Below, in pieces: positions 8,138-16,490 of a DNA stretch of 64,000 bases. Origin of the DNA: Chloroflexota bacterium (GTDB lineage: Bacteria; Chloroflexota; Anaerolineae; Aggregatilineales; Phototrophicaceae); the NCBI GenBank assembly GCA_016223085.1, contig JACRPS010000020.1, forward strand, positions 1 to 64,000, given 5' to 3'. Every line of letters starts with the position of its first letter. Positions within the stretch are counted from its first letter, which is position 1. The position numbers were made by a program, and so were the translations under genes. The notes under the pieces were generated by a model. The model saw only the letters and a list, made by a program, of their open reading frames with translations. It did not search any database and had not been told where the DNA came from.

Positions 8138-9253
8138 TTACAGCCGCAGCAGGGCACGCGGGCCTTTGTATAACGGACAGACGCAGCGTTCACATTCCGG
8201 TCGCTGGCCAGTGCGATAGGCGTGGCGCAGCGCCAGCGCGGCGGGATTGTTGATGATGTCGGACACGGCATGCCGTGTCCCCCGGTCTATTTTCCCAAAA
8301 GATGGCAGGAAATAACATGGTCGGAGCGTGCCATCCACTTCAACGACGAGGTTCAGGTGGGGCGCGTTACAGCGCGGGCGGGGAAAATCGGCCAGGCCGT
8401 TGAGCGCGGCGAAATAGTCTACCATACGCCGCATCTTTTGCGGCGATTCGGCCAGCAGGCCGGATGCAAAATCGGCACCGAAACGCTGCTCCACGTGGTC
8501 CAACACGGCTGCCAGTTCGCTCACCTCGTCCGGTGTCAGGGCACTGGCTGCCGGGCCGTGTTCGGCGGGACTGCCCGGGCCGGCGCTGGCGATCAGCGGA
8601 ATAATATCCTCACCCCTCCGCTCCAGTGCATGGAAAGGGGGAACCGAGCCGTTCCCGAAACGGGGGCCGAAGGCGAAAGCATTGCTCACGTCTACGGTCA
8701 GGAAGCTGATGCGGTTCACTCCGGCGGCTTTGGCGGTTTCGATAATCTGTGGGATGTCACGGAAGTTGGCGCGCTGCACGGTGGTGCGGGTGGCGACCGA
8801 CACGCCACCCGCACGGACAGCACGGATGCCCTCCAGCACCAGGTCAAACGCATCCACGCCGCGGATGGCGTGGTACGTTTCTGCTGTGCCACCGTCCAGG
8901 CTGACAATTACCTCGTCCACGCTGGCAATCACGTCCGCCGCCTGTTTTTTAAGCAGCAGGCCGTTGGTCAGCAGCATCACCGTCGCGCCGGCAGCGCGGA
9001 AGCGGCGGGCGATCTCCGGCCAGCGCGGATGCTGCATCGCTTCCCCGCCGCTGAGTAGCACCCAGCGCGTTTGCAGCACGTTCATGGCACCGGCAAGCGT
9101 TTCGACCAGTTCGGGCGACATGTTCCGCCGGGGGTTGCGCCAGATGTCACAGGTGACGCAGCGGCTGTTGCAGCCGTCGGTCAGGTACAGCACCAGCAGC
9201 GGCAGGGTGTGGAGGCGGTCACTGGCGAGGTTGAGGAGATGCCTGGCGCGCAT
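8138..9253 (-). CDS. Radical SAM/SPASM protein with an in-frame palindrome insertion
   Basis: 371 aa. The radical SAM CxxxCxxC motif is at residues 28-35 (CNSRCVTC), followed by LLSGGEAMQHP. The C-terminal SPASM region has PRCNAPHLNLVVEVDGTLRPCYF and CERCVCPLY cysteines for auxiliary Fe-S clusters. These enzymes commonly modify peptides or act in cofactor maturation; the substrate is unknown. Residues about 325-331 (DRGTRHAVSD) are encoded by the palindrome GGACACGGCATGCCGTGTCC. They interrupt the usual SPASM sequence between a GKI turn and SDIINNPAALALR, and the insertion keeps the frame open. Confidence 0.85.
   Translation of the reverse strand: MRARHLLNLASDRLHTLPLLVLYLTDGCNSRCVTCDIWRNPRRNMSPELVETLAGAMNVLQTRWVLLSGGEAMQHPRWPEIARRFRAAGATVMLLTNGLLLKKQAADVIASVDEVIVSLDGGTAETYHAIRGVDAFDLVLEGIRAVRAGGVSVATRTTVQRANFRDIPQIIETAKAAGVNRISFLTVDVSNAFAFGPRFGNGSVPPFHALERRGEDIIPLIASAGPGSPAEHGPAASALTPDEVSELAAVLDHVEQRFGADFASGLLAESPQKMRRMVDYFAALNGLADFPRPRCNAPHLNLVVEVDGTLRPCYFLPSFGKIDRGTRHAVSDIINNPAALALRHAYRTGQRPECERCVCPLYKGPRALLRL
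8259..8283. repeat. Family A palindrome inside the radical SAM gene
   Basis: GGGACACGGCATGCCGTGTCC on the coding strand, translated GTRHAVS in frame. Confidence 0.85.
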
Positions 9254-9289
9254 GGCAGGTGCCCCGATGGGTAATTAAACACAAACGTT

Positions 9290-9319
9290 GTAAACCTATC
9301 GTTCGGTACAAACTATGCT
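9290..9319 (+). promoter_or_regulatory. Possible promoter for the AlbA/HATPase gene
   Basis: TTGTAA, an 18-bp spacer and TATGCT lie about 55 bp upstream of the ATG at 9374, in an AT-richer gap between divergent genes. This is based on consensus resemblance only. Confidence 0.25.
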
Positions 9320-9373
9320 AAAATCTCTACTATACTGCAAACCGAATCCGATTTCCTCAACGAATACAAACAA

Positions 9374-10747
9374 ATGCCGACATTAGATTTTGAAAAGCTC
9401 GAACCGGGGCCGCGCATGGCTTTTCTGGAAAAGCCAGAATCCAGCGCAATTGCAGAAACGCTGGTCGCGTTTGCCAATACCGAAGGTGGCACGATCATCT
9501 TTGGTTTGAAAGATGACGGCGAGCCGGCGACAAAAAAGATCGATTCGCAGGCGCTGGAAAAAGCGTTAAAAGACGCCGACACCGCCTGCAACCCGCCGGT
9601 TGTGGTGGGGACGTGGGAGCCGGTGGAGAGCGAAAGAGGCACGCTGTATACCCTGCGCGTGCCGCGCAGCATCGAACTGCACGCCATGAGCGATGGCCGC
9701 GTGCTGATCCGCAGCGGGGCGAAGAACCGCCCGCTGGGCGGGCAGGAAATCCTGAAGCTGGCAAGCGCCAAAAGCACCGGCGACTACGAGCAGGAAGCCG
9801 TGCCGGGCGCGACGATGGATGACTTCAGCAACAAGATCATCACCGAATACCTGACCAAACGCGCCGAACGCACCAAGCGCCCGTACAACGGCAAAGTGGC
9901 CGACCTGATGAAAGAGATCGGCGCGGTGAACGAGGAGGGCAAGGCGACCGTCAGCGGGATTCTGCTGTTTGCGGAGTATCCGCAGCACTGGCTGCCGCAG
10001 AGCAGCGTGGTGTTCGCCAAGTTCGTCGGCAAAACACCGCGCGGCGAAAACGGTCTGGCTGGCTACACCCGCCGCGAGGAACTAACCGGCCCGCTGCCCC
10101 GGCTGATCGAAAACGCCTGGAATCTGATCTGGAGCGAGATGGCGGTGAGCGCGGTCGTCAAGGGGCTGGAACGCGAGGAAACGACGGAGTACCCGCAGTT
10201 CGCCGTGCGCGAGGCGATTGTGAACGCGATCTGCCACCGCGATTACCGGCTGAAAGGGCGGCGCATCGAAATCCGCATGTATTCGGACCGGCTGGAAGTG
10301 ATTTCGCCCGGCGGCCTGCCGGGGTTCATCACCGTCGAGAACATCGTGGACGAACATTTCAGCCGCAATCCGCGCATCGTCAACGGCCTGTTCCAGTGGG
10401 GCTACATCGAGGAACTGGGGCTGGGCATTGACCGCATGATGGAAGTGATGCAGCAGGCCGGGCACAAGCCGCCGTATTTCGACGCGCGCCCGTACAGCTT
10501 CGCCGTGACGCTGTACAACGAGCGCGAACGGCAGAAACCGCCGGAGTGGGCGCGCAACACCAATCACCGGCAGGCGCGGGCGCTCCAGTACATCCGCGAT
10601 CATGGTTCGATCACCAACCGCGAATACCGCGCGCTGTGCCAGGGGGTATCGGCGGAAACGCTGCGGCTCGACCTGGCTGATATGGTTGAGCAAGGTATTC
10701 TGCTTAAAGTAGGCTCTAAAAAGGGCACGTATTACATCCTCAAATAG
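9374..10747 (+). CDS. AlbA_2-domain / HATPase transcriptional regulator-like protein
   Basis: 457 aa. Residues about 14-125 match the Schlafen AlbA_2 type nucleic-acid-binding domain (LEKPESSAIAETLVAFANTEGGTIIFGLKDDG). Residues about 280-385 carry an ATPase fold of the RecG-like/HATPase_c_4 type (REAIVNAICHRDY, VISPGGLPGFITVENI, RNPRIVNGLFQWGYIEELGLGIDRM). The tail is a winged helix (ITNREYRALCQGVSAETLRLDLADMVEQGIL). Proteins of this layout are annotated as putative regulators or 'divergent AAA-4/ATP-binding' proteins. The DNA target is unknown. It is transcribed divergently from the radical SAM gene. Confidence 0.85.
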   Translation: MPTLDFEKLEPGPRMAFLEKPESSAIAETLVAFANTEGGTIIFGLKDDGEPATKKIDSQALEKALKDADTACNPPVVVGTWEPVESERGTLYTLRVPRSIELHAMSDGRVLIRSGAKNRPLGGQEILKLASAKSTGDYEQEAVPGATMDDFSNKIITEYLTKRAERTKRPYNGKVADLMKEIGAVNEEGKATVSGILLFAEYPQHWLPQSSVVFAKFVGKTPRGENGLAGYTRREELTGPLPRLIENAWNLIWSEMAVSAVVKGLEREETTEYPQFAVREAIVNAICHRDYRLKGRRIEIRMYSDRLEVISPGGLPGFITVENIVDEHFSRNPRIVNGLFQWGYIEELGLGIDRMMEVMQQAGHKPPYFDARPYSFAVTLYNERERQKPPEWARNTNHRQARALQYIRDHGSITNREYRALCQGVSAETLRLDLADMVEQGILLKVGSKKGTYYILK

Positions 10748-10809
10748 ACCGTAGGGGTGGGATTTCAGACCCGCCCCGGCAACGGTATTTTGTAGGGAAT
10801 TTCTGGACG

Positions 10810-13092
10810 ATGGATTCATTACTCGGCGCGGTAACGCTTGCCAGCATCGGTATTCAGGCGCTGCTGCTCCTGTACGTGCAGGTGCGCCGGCAGCGGTTGC
10901 GCACCGGCTATCCCTGGCTGCTATCCACGCTGCTGCTGTCGCTGCTGGCGGCGCTGACGTTCCTCCTGCCGCCGGACGTACAAATCACGGGAAAATACGG
11001 ACGGAATTTCGCGCTGACGCTGGCGTTAGCCGCGCTGGTGATCGCCTTTGGCGCGGTGGTGGTCAGCGACACGCAGCGCCAACCGGCGACGGGCGGACGC
11101 CGCGCCTGGCTGCTGCTGGGCCTGCTGTGGCTGGGCGGATTAATCGCAGCAGGGCTGTTGAGTCCAACCATCAGCATCGCCGAGGGGGAATGGCTGGTGG
11201 CCGCCGTCAACGCGCGCGAACCGTTCAGCCTGATGGCGCTGGGCGGGCTGGGGGTGGTGGGGGCGGTGCTGCTCGGCATCTGCCTGTATGCCTTTTACAT
11301 CGCGCCGCTGCCGGAGATCGCCAATCGGGCGCTGTTCTGGATTATCAACACCGCCGTCATCGTGGTCGGCGTGATTCTGATGCTGAGCGGCAGCCAGACG
11401 CTGACGCTGCTGGGCGTGATTACGCTGCTGGTCGGCGTGGCGGGGGCGGTGTACGCGCAGCTCTCGTACCGCGTGTTTGACATCCGCAACGGCGTGAACC
11501 TGTCGCTGCGGACGGCACTGGTGGTGACGATGACGGCGCTGCTGCTGTTTGGCGCGCTGCAAGCGGTCAGCCGCCTGCCGGTGCGCAGCGGCATGGAAGC
11601 CAATGTGCTGCTGGCGCTGCTGGCGCTGGCGGTGGCGCTGCTGTACGTGCCGGTGCGGCAACTGGCGGACGCGGTCTTCAGGCCGATCATCCAGCGGGGA
11701 CAGGTGAACCCGACGATTGCCACGCGCCGGTACAGCCAGCGGGTCTCCGGCGCGGTGGAACTCGACCAACTGATTCGGGTGGCGACCGAAACGCTAAACG
11801 AATCGCTGCGGGTGCGGCGGTCAGGGCTGATTCTGGTCAACGACACCGGCGGCGAAAACGGGCAGATCGAACTGATGGTGATGCCGGGCGGCGGGTTCGC
11901 CGACTTCAAAAACATACGCGGTTACGTGGCGAAGGCCGGGCCGGTTTACCGGCAACTGGCGGTGAAGCAGTCGCCGCTGACGCAGTTCGACCTGGAATTC
12001 AGCCCGGATTACAAAACGCTGGCAGAGCCGGAGCGCCAGTTCTTCAACAGCCTGCGGATGAGCGCCTACGCGCCGGTGATTGTCGAAAACTCGCTGATCG
12101 GCATTCTGGCCTGCGGGCCGAAAATCAACGACGCGCCGTTCTATCCCCGCGATCTGGAAGTGCTGGCGACGATGGCAAACCAGACGGGCGTCGGCCTGCG
12201 TAACGCGCGGCTGGTGGCCGACCTGCGCCACCTGAACCGCAGCATGGAAGCACTCAACAAAGGGCTGGAAGAAGCCAACCAGCAAATGGAAAAGCTGGAC
12301 TCGGTCAAAACCGAGTTTGTGACAATCGCCAGCCACGAACTGCGGACGCCGCTGGCGCAGATTCGCGGTTATACCGACATCATGGACCAGCTCAACTCGG
12401 CGGGGATGCTGAACCAGGACCAGATCGGCAGCATGGTCGGCAACCTGCGCAAAGCGTCCGAGCGCATGGAAGAACTGATTACGGCCATGCTGGACGTGAG
12501 CCAGCTTGACGTAAACGCGATGGACTTACGCTTCTCGCAGACCACGCCGGAAGCGATCATCCGCATGGCGATTGAACCGCTGACGGACGCGATCAAACAG
12601 CGCAAGCTGACGCTGTCAGCGCGCGGGCTGCGCGGCCTGCCGACCATCGAAGCTGACATGCAGCGGCTGGTGCAGGCCTTCCGCAACATCGTCGTCAACG
12701 CGATCAAGTTCACGCCGGATGGCGGGCGCATCGAAATCAACGCCAGCCTGCAGCCGGCGGAGAAGCCGGGCGAGAAAGATCATATCCTGATCGCCATCAC
12801 CGACACGGGCGTGGGCATCGCCCGCGAAAACCTGGAACTGATCTTCCAGAAATTTTACCGCGCCTACGACCCCGGCCTCCATTCCACCGGCACGTATAAA
12901 TTTATGGGTGCCGGCCCCGGCCTGGGGCTGACGATTGCGAAGGGTGTCATCGAGGGGCACGGTGGGAAAATCTGGGCGGAAAGCCCCGGCCACAACATGG
13001 AGTCCTGCCCCGGCTCCACCTTCTTCGTGGAACTGCCGCTGGTGCCGCCGGCGAACGCGCGGCGCGTGCTGCCGATGGAGGGGGAGAAGTAG
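10810..13092 (+). CDS. Membrane-anchored GAF sensor histidine kinase
   Basis: 760 aa. The N-terminal ~290 residues contain about eight membrane helices. A GAF-like domain follows at about 320-475, a short coiled coil (NKGLEEANQQMEKLDSVKTEF), a HisKA domain with the phosphoacceptor His in ASHELRTPLAQIRGY (near 510), and a HATPase_c domain with N box (NIVVNAIKFTPDGG), G1 (ITDTGVGI) and G2 (GPGLGLTIAKGVIEGHGG). It senses an unknown signal at or in the membrane and would phosphorylate a response regulator that is not adjacent. ATG 10810 has GTAGGG-AATTTCTGGACG upstream. A hairpin-like GGGGTGGG...CCCGCCCC lies just before it. Confidence 0.9.
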   Translation: MDSLLGAVTLASIGIQALLLLYVQVRRQRLRTGYPWLLSTLLLSLLAALTFLLPPDVQITGKYGRNFALTLALAALVIAFGAVVVSDTQRQPATGGRRAWLLLGLLWLGGLIAAGLLSPTISIAEGEWLVAAVNAREPFSLMALGGLGVVGAVLLGICLYAFYIAPLPEIANRALFWIINTAVIVVGVILMLSGSQTLTLLGVITLLVGVAGAVYAQLSYRVFDIRNGVNLSLRTALVVTMTALLLFGALQAVSRLPVRSGMEANVLLALLALAVALLYVPVRQLADAVFRPIIQRGQVNPTIATRRYSQRVSGAVELDQLIRVATETLNESLRVRRSGLILVNDTGGENGQIELMVMPGGGFADFKNIRGYVAKAGPVYRQLAVKQSPLTQFDLEFSPDYKTLAEPERQFFNSLRMSAYAPVIVENSLIGILACGPKINDAPFYPRDLEVLATMANQTGVGLRNARLVADLRHLNRSMEALNKGLEEANQQMEKLDSVKTEFVTIASHELRTPLAQIRGYTDIMDQLNSAGMLNQDQIGSMVGNLRKASERMEELITAMLDVSQLDVNAMDLRFSQTTPEAIIRMAIEPLTDAIKQRKLTLSARGLRGLPTIEADMQRLVQAFRNIVVNAIKFTPDGGRIEINASLQPAEKPGEKDHILIAITDTGVGIARENLELIFQKFYRAYDPGLHSTGTYKFMGAGPGLGLTIAKGVIEGHGGKIWAESPGHNMESCPGSTFFVELPLVPPANARRVLPMEGEK

Positions 13093-13141
13093 TTCCGAGT
13101 TGGCGAGTTCCGAGTTGAAGAGTTGGGAGTTGGGGGAGTTC
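13093..13141. repeat. GAGTTCCGAGTT direct repeats
   Basis: AGTTCCGAGTTGGCGAGTTCCGAGTTGAAGAGTTGGGAGTTGGGG: short direct repeats right after the kinase stop. Related strings follow other genes at 32401 and 60926. Confidence 0.7.
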
Positions 13142-13268
13142 AGAAAGAAACAGCCGGATGATGAAGATGACGCCGGAGGGTGGCTGGCAAGGCTGAATAA
13201 GCGGTGGTGGTCAGCCCGCGGAAGCGGCGTACCAGGAAACATCAGGCAAGGGGGTATGCCAGGGTTGT

Positions 13269-13337
13269 GCCGCAAGCTGCGCCGGAGGGTGGAAGCCCTC
13301 CGGCTGGAGGGAGAAAGCCAGCTGGAAGGTGGCTGAA
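13269..13337. repeat. Family E two-hairpin repeat
   Basis: GCGCCGGAGGGTGGAAGCCCTCCGGC followed by AAGCCAGCTGGAAGGTGGCTG. Confidence 0.75.
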
Positions 13338-13349
13338 GGAAATGTTTGG

Positions 13350-13433
13350 TGTCTATCCATAAACCCTTCGTAAGGGGGCACGGCATGCCGTGCCCCTACA
13401 GGCAAATAAAAGAGGTTTACGGATAGGTTCTTA
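13350..13433 (-). repeat. MITE-like element, family A full-length copy (reversed)
   Basis: The reverse complement of the 53677 copy: TGTCTATCCATAAACCCTTCG ... GGGGCACGGCATGCCGTGCCCC ... AAAAGAGGTTTACGGATAGGTTCTTAA. It ends about 30 bp before the IS200-like transposase start. Confidence 0.88.
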
Positions 13434-13462
13434 ATGATTCTGGACAGGGACAGGGGGATATT

Positions 13463-13873
13463 GTGCCTTTCTGGAAATGTTATTATCACATCGTGTGGAC
13501 AACCAAACATCGCCAACCGTGTATTACCCCTGCCTATGAGGCAGTCATTCAAGCTGCGATTCACGACAAATCGCTGGAATACCGTTGTTCGATTATGGCG
13601 ATCAATATGGTGACTGACCACATCCATGTTGCTGTGAGTATTCCGCCAGGTGTCGCTGTTTCCAAATGGGTGGGTGGGGTAAAGGGCGCATCGGCCAGGG
13701 CAATCAATACCGGTTTTGAACGTGAGGAGCGTTTTCACTGGCAAGCCGGATATGGAGTGATGTCCTTTGGTGAAAAGAACCTGCTGATGGTGCAAGACTA
13801 TATTGCCAGCCAAAAAGAGCATCATTCGACTGGGAGCGTTAATTCCTATCTCGAATGTGTTGAGGATGATTAG
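13463..13873 (+). CDS. IS200-like Y1 (HUH) transposase, no TnpB partner
   Basis: 136 aa, a normal length for a single Y1_Tnp domain. The HUH metal motif is HIH in TDHIHVAVSIP (about residue 55); the catalytic tyrosine is most likely in QDYIASQKEHH near the C-terminus. The N-terminus MPFWKCYYHIVWTTKHR is typical of IS200/IS605-family TnpA. GTG start with AGGGGGA eight bases upstream. Such enzymes cut single-stranded DNA at hairpins. No TnpB/IscB follows. A full family A element lies 30 bp upstream, and family E and C hairpins lie within 350 bp downstream, which fits a role in moving hairpin elements (inference). Confidence 0.88.
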   Translation: MPFWKCYYHIVWTTKHRQPCITPAYEAVIQAAIHDKSLEYRCSIMAINMVTDHIHVAVSIPPGVAVSKWVGGVKGASARAINTGFEREERFHWQAGYGVMSFGEKNLLMVQDYIASQKEHHSTGSVNSYLECVEDD

Positions 13874-13900
13874 CGTGATGCGTCGCCGTACGCTGAGAGG
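13463..13900 (+). mobile_element. IS200/IS605-type element or domesticated Y1 transposase locus
   Basis: The transposase gene with flanking hairpins could be a minimal IS200-like element or a RAYT-type domesticated gene. Element ends are not certain from one sequence. Confidence 0.5.
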
Positions 13901-13971
13901 TGGCTGGGCGAAGTGGTTGAGGCTGGGTGAAGTTGTGTGATGTGCTGTAATGCAAGTGTGATCGTGAGGTA

Positions 13972-14032
13972 GCGCCGCCGGACGCTGAAAGCCGTCCGGC
14001 TGACAGTAAAAGCCACCTGGAAGGTGGCTGAA
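13972..14032. repeat. Family E two-hairpin repeat
   Basis: GCCGCCGGACGCTGAAAGCCGTCCGGCTGA, then AAAGCCACCTGGAAGGTGGCTG. Both arms are well paired. Confidence 0.8.
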
Positions 14033-14049
14033 GAAAAAGCTTTGGCCTC

Positions 14050-14125
14050 TTCTTTATGAGCCTGCTTCCAGCAGGCTTGCCCAGACGATACAGCCAAGGG
14101 GCTTTCAGCCCCTGGCAGTTGGTAA
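14050..14125. repeat. Family F hairpins
   Basis: AGCCTGCTTCCAGCAGGCT and CCAAGGGGCTTTCAGCCCCTGG. Beyond them, 14140-14219 is AT-rich with no gene. Confidence 0.65.
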
Positions 14126-14219
14126 GTCAACAACCATTGTTAGCAAAGTCCCTAACGTCATTAATTTTCTATGATACAAAGCACTAATCTATAATTATAC
14201 TATTGTGCTACCTTATGGT

Positions 14220-14307
14220 TAAATGAAAACCGATACATGGATTTTTCGTAGGGGTGAACCGCCGGTTCGCCCCTACATTCCATACATCTGTTTTCGGTCA
14301 TCCATTA
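14220..14307 (-). repeat. MITE-like element, family C copy 2 (reversed)
   Basis: TAAATGAAAACCGATACATGGATTTTTCG, core GGGGTGAACCGCCGGTTCGCCCC, then CATACATCTGTTTTCGGTCATCCATTA. It sits directly upstream of the small gene at 14327. Confidence 0.85.
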
Positions 14308-14326
14308 GTCCAAAAAGGAACATCAC

Positions 14327-14548
14327 ATGTATGTATTCGGAGCGATTGTTTCTGCACTGTTCTATCTCGCTTCCATAGGCTGTGCAGGTTTTGGTTTCTT
14401 TACACTGCTTGGCGCTGAATTTCAGTCCTCCTATACCAATTCCATCCGAATTGACCCCACTTATGCCGTAGCATGGTTCCTGGGCGCAATTATTGTAGGA
14501 ATTTGGGGCAGGTATATCGAACAGGCAACAAGCGACAAACAGCGATAG
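14327..14548 (+). CDS. Small two-TM membrane protein, unknown function
   Basis: 73 aa with hydrophobic segments at about 3-30 and 45-63 and a charged tail (RYIEQATSDKQR). The ATG is preceded by AAAAAGGAACATCAC, a good RBS. No family is recognised. It starts about 20 bp after a family C element, whose right end may form part of its leader. Confidence 0.6.
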   Translation: MYVFGAIVSALFYLASIGCAGFGFFTLLGAEFQSSYTNSIRIDPTYAVAWFLGAIIVGIWGRYIEQATSDKQR

Positions 14549-14584
14549 ACAGAACTGTTTATTCATAGGGCAGGGTAATCGTCT

Positions 14585-14612
14585 GTAGGGACACGATATA
14601 TCGTGTCCCTAC
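14585..14612. repeat. Family B palindrome supplying the murI stop codon
   Basis: A perfect 28-bp palindrome, GTAGGGACACGATATATCGTGTCCCTAC. The TAG of its minus-strand left edge is the murI stop codon. Confidence 0.9.
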
Positions 14613-15412
14613 CTTGTATTTCCCGATTCCATCACCCGTCGCACCACCGCCGCAAATCTATCCTTGTCCCCGCTCGTGAAATATTCGTGCGGCGCGGGGT
14701 GCGGCCTGAGGGCGGGCGGCCAGACGCGGGCGACCTGCCGCGCCACTGCCGGGGCGGGGTCAACCAGCGTGGCGTTGGGCGCGAATTCCCGAATCGTGTC
14801 GCTTAAAAACGGGAAGTGGGTGCAGGCCAGTACGATGTGGTCGGCGTTGGCGTTCACCAGCGGCTGCACGTAGCCGCGAATGATGGCGCGGCTCTCCGGC
14901 GTGTACTGGCTGCCGTCTTCGGCAATCTGCACCAGTTCCGGCGCGATCTGCGTTAGCACCTGCACGCCCGCCGCGTAACGTTCCAGGACGCGCTGGTACA
15001 GGTGGCCGTTGGCGGTCGTGCGCGTGGTCAGCACGCCGACCACACCGGTTTTGGTCGCTTCGGCGGCGGGCTTCACGGCGGGTTCCATGCCAACAAACGG
15101 CACAGTTGGGTACTTTTCGCGCAGGTCATACAGGCTGGCGGCGCTGGCAGCATTACAGGCCAGCACGATCACCGCCGCGCCGCGTTCCAGCAGAAAGCGG
15201 GTGATGGCTTCGACGTAGCCGCGCGTTTCTGCCGCCGGGCGCGGGCCGTAGGGGAGATGCGCCTGATCGGCATAATAGAGGGTGGGGTGATGTGGCAGCA
15301 GCCGGTGAATTTCCCGCAGCACCGACAGCCCGCCGATGCCGGAATCAAGCACGCCGATTTTCGGGCCGGGGAGGAGGTCAGGGGGCGGGGTTGCCACCGG
15401 CGGCCTCAACAA
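14609..15412 (-). CDS. murI: Glutamate racemase
   Basis: 267 aa. Interconverts L- and D-glutamate for peptidoglycan synthesis in the cytoplasm. Family motifs: IGVLDSGIGGLSVLREI at the N-terminus, VLACNAASAASLY with the first catalytic Cys, and VLACTHFPFL with the second Cys. The track start is a TTG at 15412 that overlaps the upstream hydrolase gene by 35 bp. A GTG at 15397 with TTGAGG upstream is an equally good start. The C-terminus ends MESGNTR, with the TAG stop formed by the first bases of a palindromic element, so the native end may have been replaced. Likely co-transcribed with the hydrolase and rplS. Confidence 0.95.
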   Translation of the reverse strand: MLRPPVATPPPDLLPGPKIGVLDSGIGGLSVLREIHRLLPHHPTLYYADQAHLPYGPRPAAETRGYVEAITRFLLERGAAVIVLACNAASAASLYDLREKYPTVPFVGMEPAVKPAAEATKTGVVGVLTTRTTANGHLYQRVLERYAAGVQVLTQIAPELVQIAEDGSQYTPESRAIIRGYVQPLVNANADHIVLACTHFPFLSDTIREFAPNATLVDPAPAVARQVARVWPPALRPHPAPHEYFTSGDKDRFAAVVRRVMESGNTR

Positions 15413-16103
15413 AGGCCCGGAACAGCCGCCGCATCACGGCATAGTCGCGGAACAGGTCTTCCGGGTGCCACTGGACGCTGAGGACAAAGCGGCGGTCGGG
15501 CAGTTCCGCACCTTCGATGATACCGTCGGGGGCGAAGGCCGTGACGCACAGGTTCGGCGCAGGCACGTCTACGGCCTGATGGTGCAGGCTGTTGACCGGC
15601 ACGCGGGTCGCGCCCAGGATGGCGGCGAGACGGCTGCTGGAGTCAATCTCAACCTCGTGAATGAGCGCGTTGCGCTGCTCGGCGTCGTGGTTGATGGTCG
15701 TTCGCACCAGCGAGGGGATGTCCTGAAGCAACGTGCCGCCGAGCGCGACGTTCAGCAGTTGATGTCCCCGGCAGATACAGAACAGCGGGCGGTCGTCAGC
15801 GACCGACCAGCGTGCCAGTTCCAGTTCAGCGCGGTCGCGGTCGGGGTCGGTACGGCCCAGCGCAGGGTGCGGCTCTGCTCCATACAAGGCCGGGGTTACG
15901 TCCTCGCCGCCAGTCAGCAAAACGCCGTCCAGACGGTCGTAAAGCTGACGGCGGGTTTCGCTGTTGATGCTGACCGGGATCAGCACCGGCAGACCGCCGG
16001 CGTCGGTGATCGCCTGGATGCAGCCGACGTAAGTCCGGTTATAGGCCCAGCCGGTGGCCGGCGCGATGAAGCTGGAGGTGGTAATCCCGATCAGGGGTGG
16101 CAA
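15378..16103 (-). CDS. Class I glutamine amidotransferase-like hydrolase (peptidase C26)
   Basis: 241 aa. Residue 40-65 region DRLDGVLLTGGEDVTPALYG, nucleophile Cys in LFCICRGHQLLNVALGGTL (about 115), and the His/Glu pair in SVQWHPEDLF match the gamma-glutamyl-gamma-aminobutyrate hydrolase (PuuD) branch of class I GATases. It would hydrolyse a gamma-glutamyl amide; the exact substrate is unknown. It begins 3 bp after rplS and overlaps murI, indicating a three-gene transcript. The link to murI could reflect glutamate metabolism. Confidence 0.9.
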   Translation of the reverse strand: MPPLIGITTSSFIAPATGWAYNRTYVGCIQAITDAGGLPVLIPVSINSETRRQLYDRLDGVLLTGGEDVTPALYGAEPHPALGRTDPDRDRAELELARWSVADDRPLFCICRGHQLLNVALGGTLLQDIPSLVRTTINHDAEQRNALIHEVEIDSSSRLAAILGATRVPVNSLHHQAVDVPAPNLCVTAFAPDGIIEGAELPDRRFVLSVQWHPEDLFRDYAVMRRLFRAFVEAAGGNPAP

Positions 16104-16106
16104 GGG

Positions 16107-16448
16107 CTACCGGCGCTCCTTCAGGCGGGCGGCCTTGCCACGCACGTCACGCAGGTAATAGAGCTGCGCGCGGCGAACTTTGGCGCGGCGCAGGATTTCG
16201 ATCTTCTCGATGCGCGGGCTGCGCAGCAGGAAAGTCCGCTCGACGCCGACGCCGTGACTGGCGATACGGCGCACGGTGAAGTTCTTTTCGTTGCCGCCGC
16301 CGCGCACGCGGATGACGACCCCCTGGAATACCTGGACGCGCTCACGGTCGCCTTCGACGATGCGGACGTGGACCTTGACTGTATCGCCGGACTGGACATC
16401 CGGGTGATCGCGGTCTGGCGCTTGCACTGCCTGCAGTAATTCGTTCAC
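16107..16448 (-). CDS. rplS: 50S ribosomal protein L19
   Basis: 113 aa, the normal length. [33 protein letters not shown], then [45 protein letters not shown], are diagnostic for bL19 at the subunit interface. GTG start with GGAAGGG upstream. A strong hairpin lies in the leader. The usual neighbours trmD and rimM are not here; instead the gene leads a transcript with the C26 hydrolase and murI. Confidence 0.97.
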   Translation of the reverse strand: MNELLQAVQAPDRDHPDVQSGDTVKVHVRIVEGDRERVQVFQGVVIRVRGGGNEKNFTVRRIASHGVGVERTFLLRSPRIEKIEILRRAKVRRAQLYYLRDVRGKAARLKERR

Positions 16449-16470
16449 GATGGTTTGCCCTTCCGAAGAA

Positions 16471-16490
16471 AATACGCCCGCAGGCGTATT
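16471..16490 (-). promoter_or_regulatory. Leader hairpin of rplS
   Basis: AATACGCC-TGCG-GGCGTATT, a perfect 8-bp stem read on the rplS strand, followed by TTCTTC and the RBS. L19 leaders with autoregulatory hairpins are known in other phyla; equivalence here is inferred. Confidence 0.4.

Noticed and set aside
14273-14566. 97-aa minus-strand ORF
   Set aside because: Antisense to the small membrane gene 14327..14548, which has a good RBS and hydrophobic profile.
15336-16439. 367-aa plus-strand ORF
   Set aside because: Antisense to the C26 hydrolase and rplS, both of which have clear family motifs.
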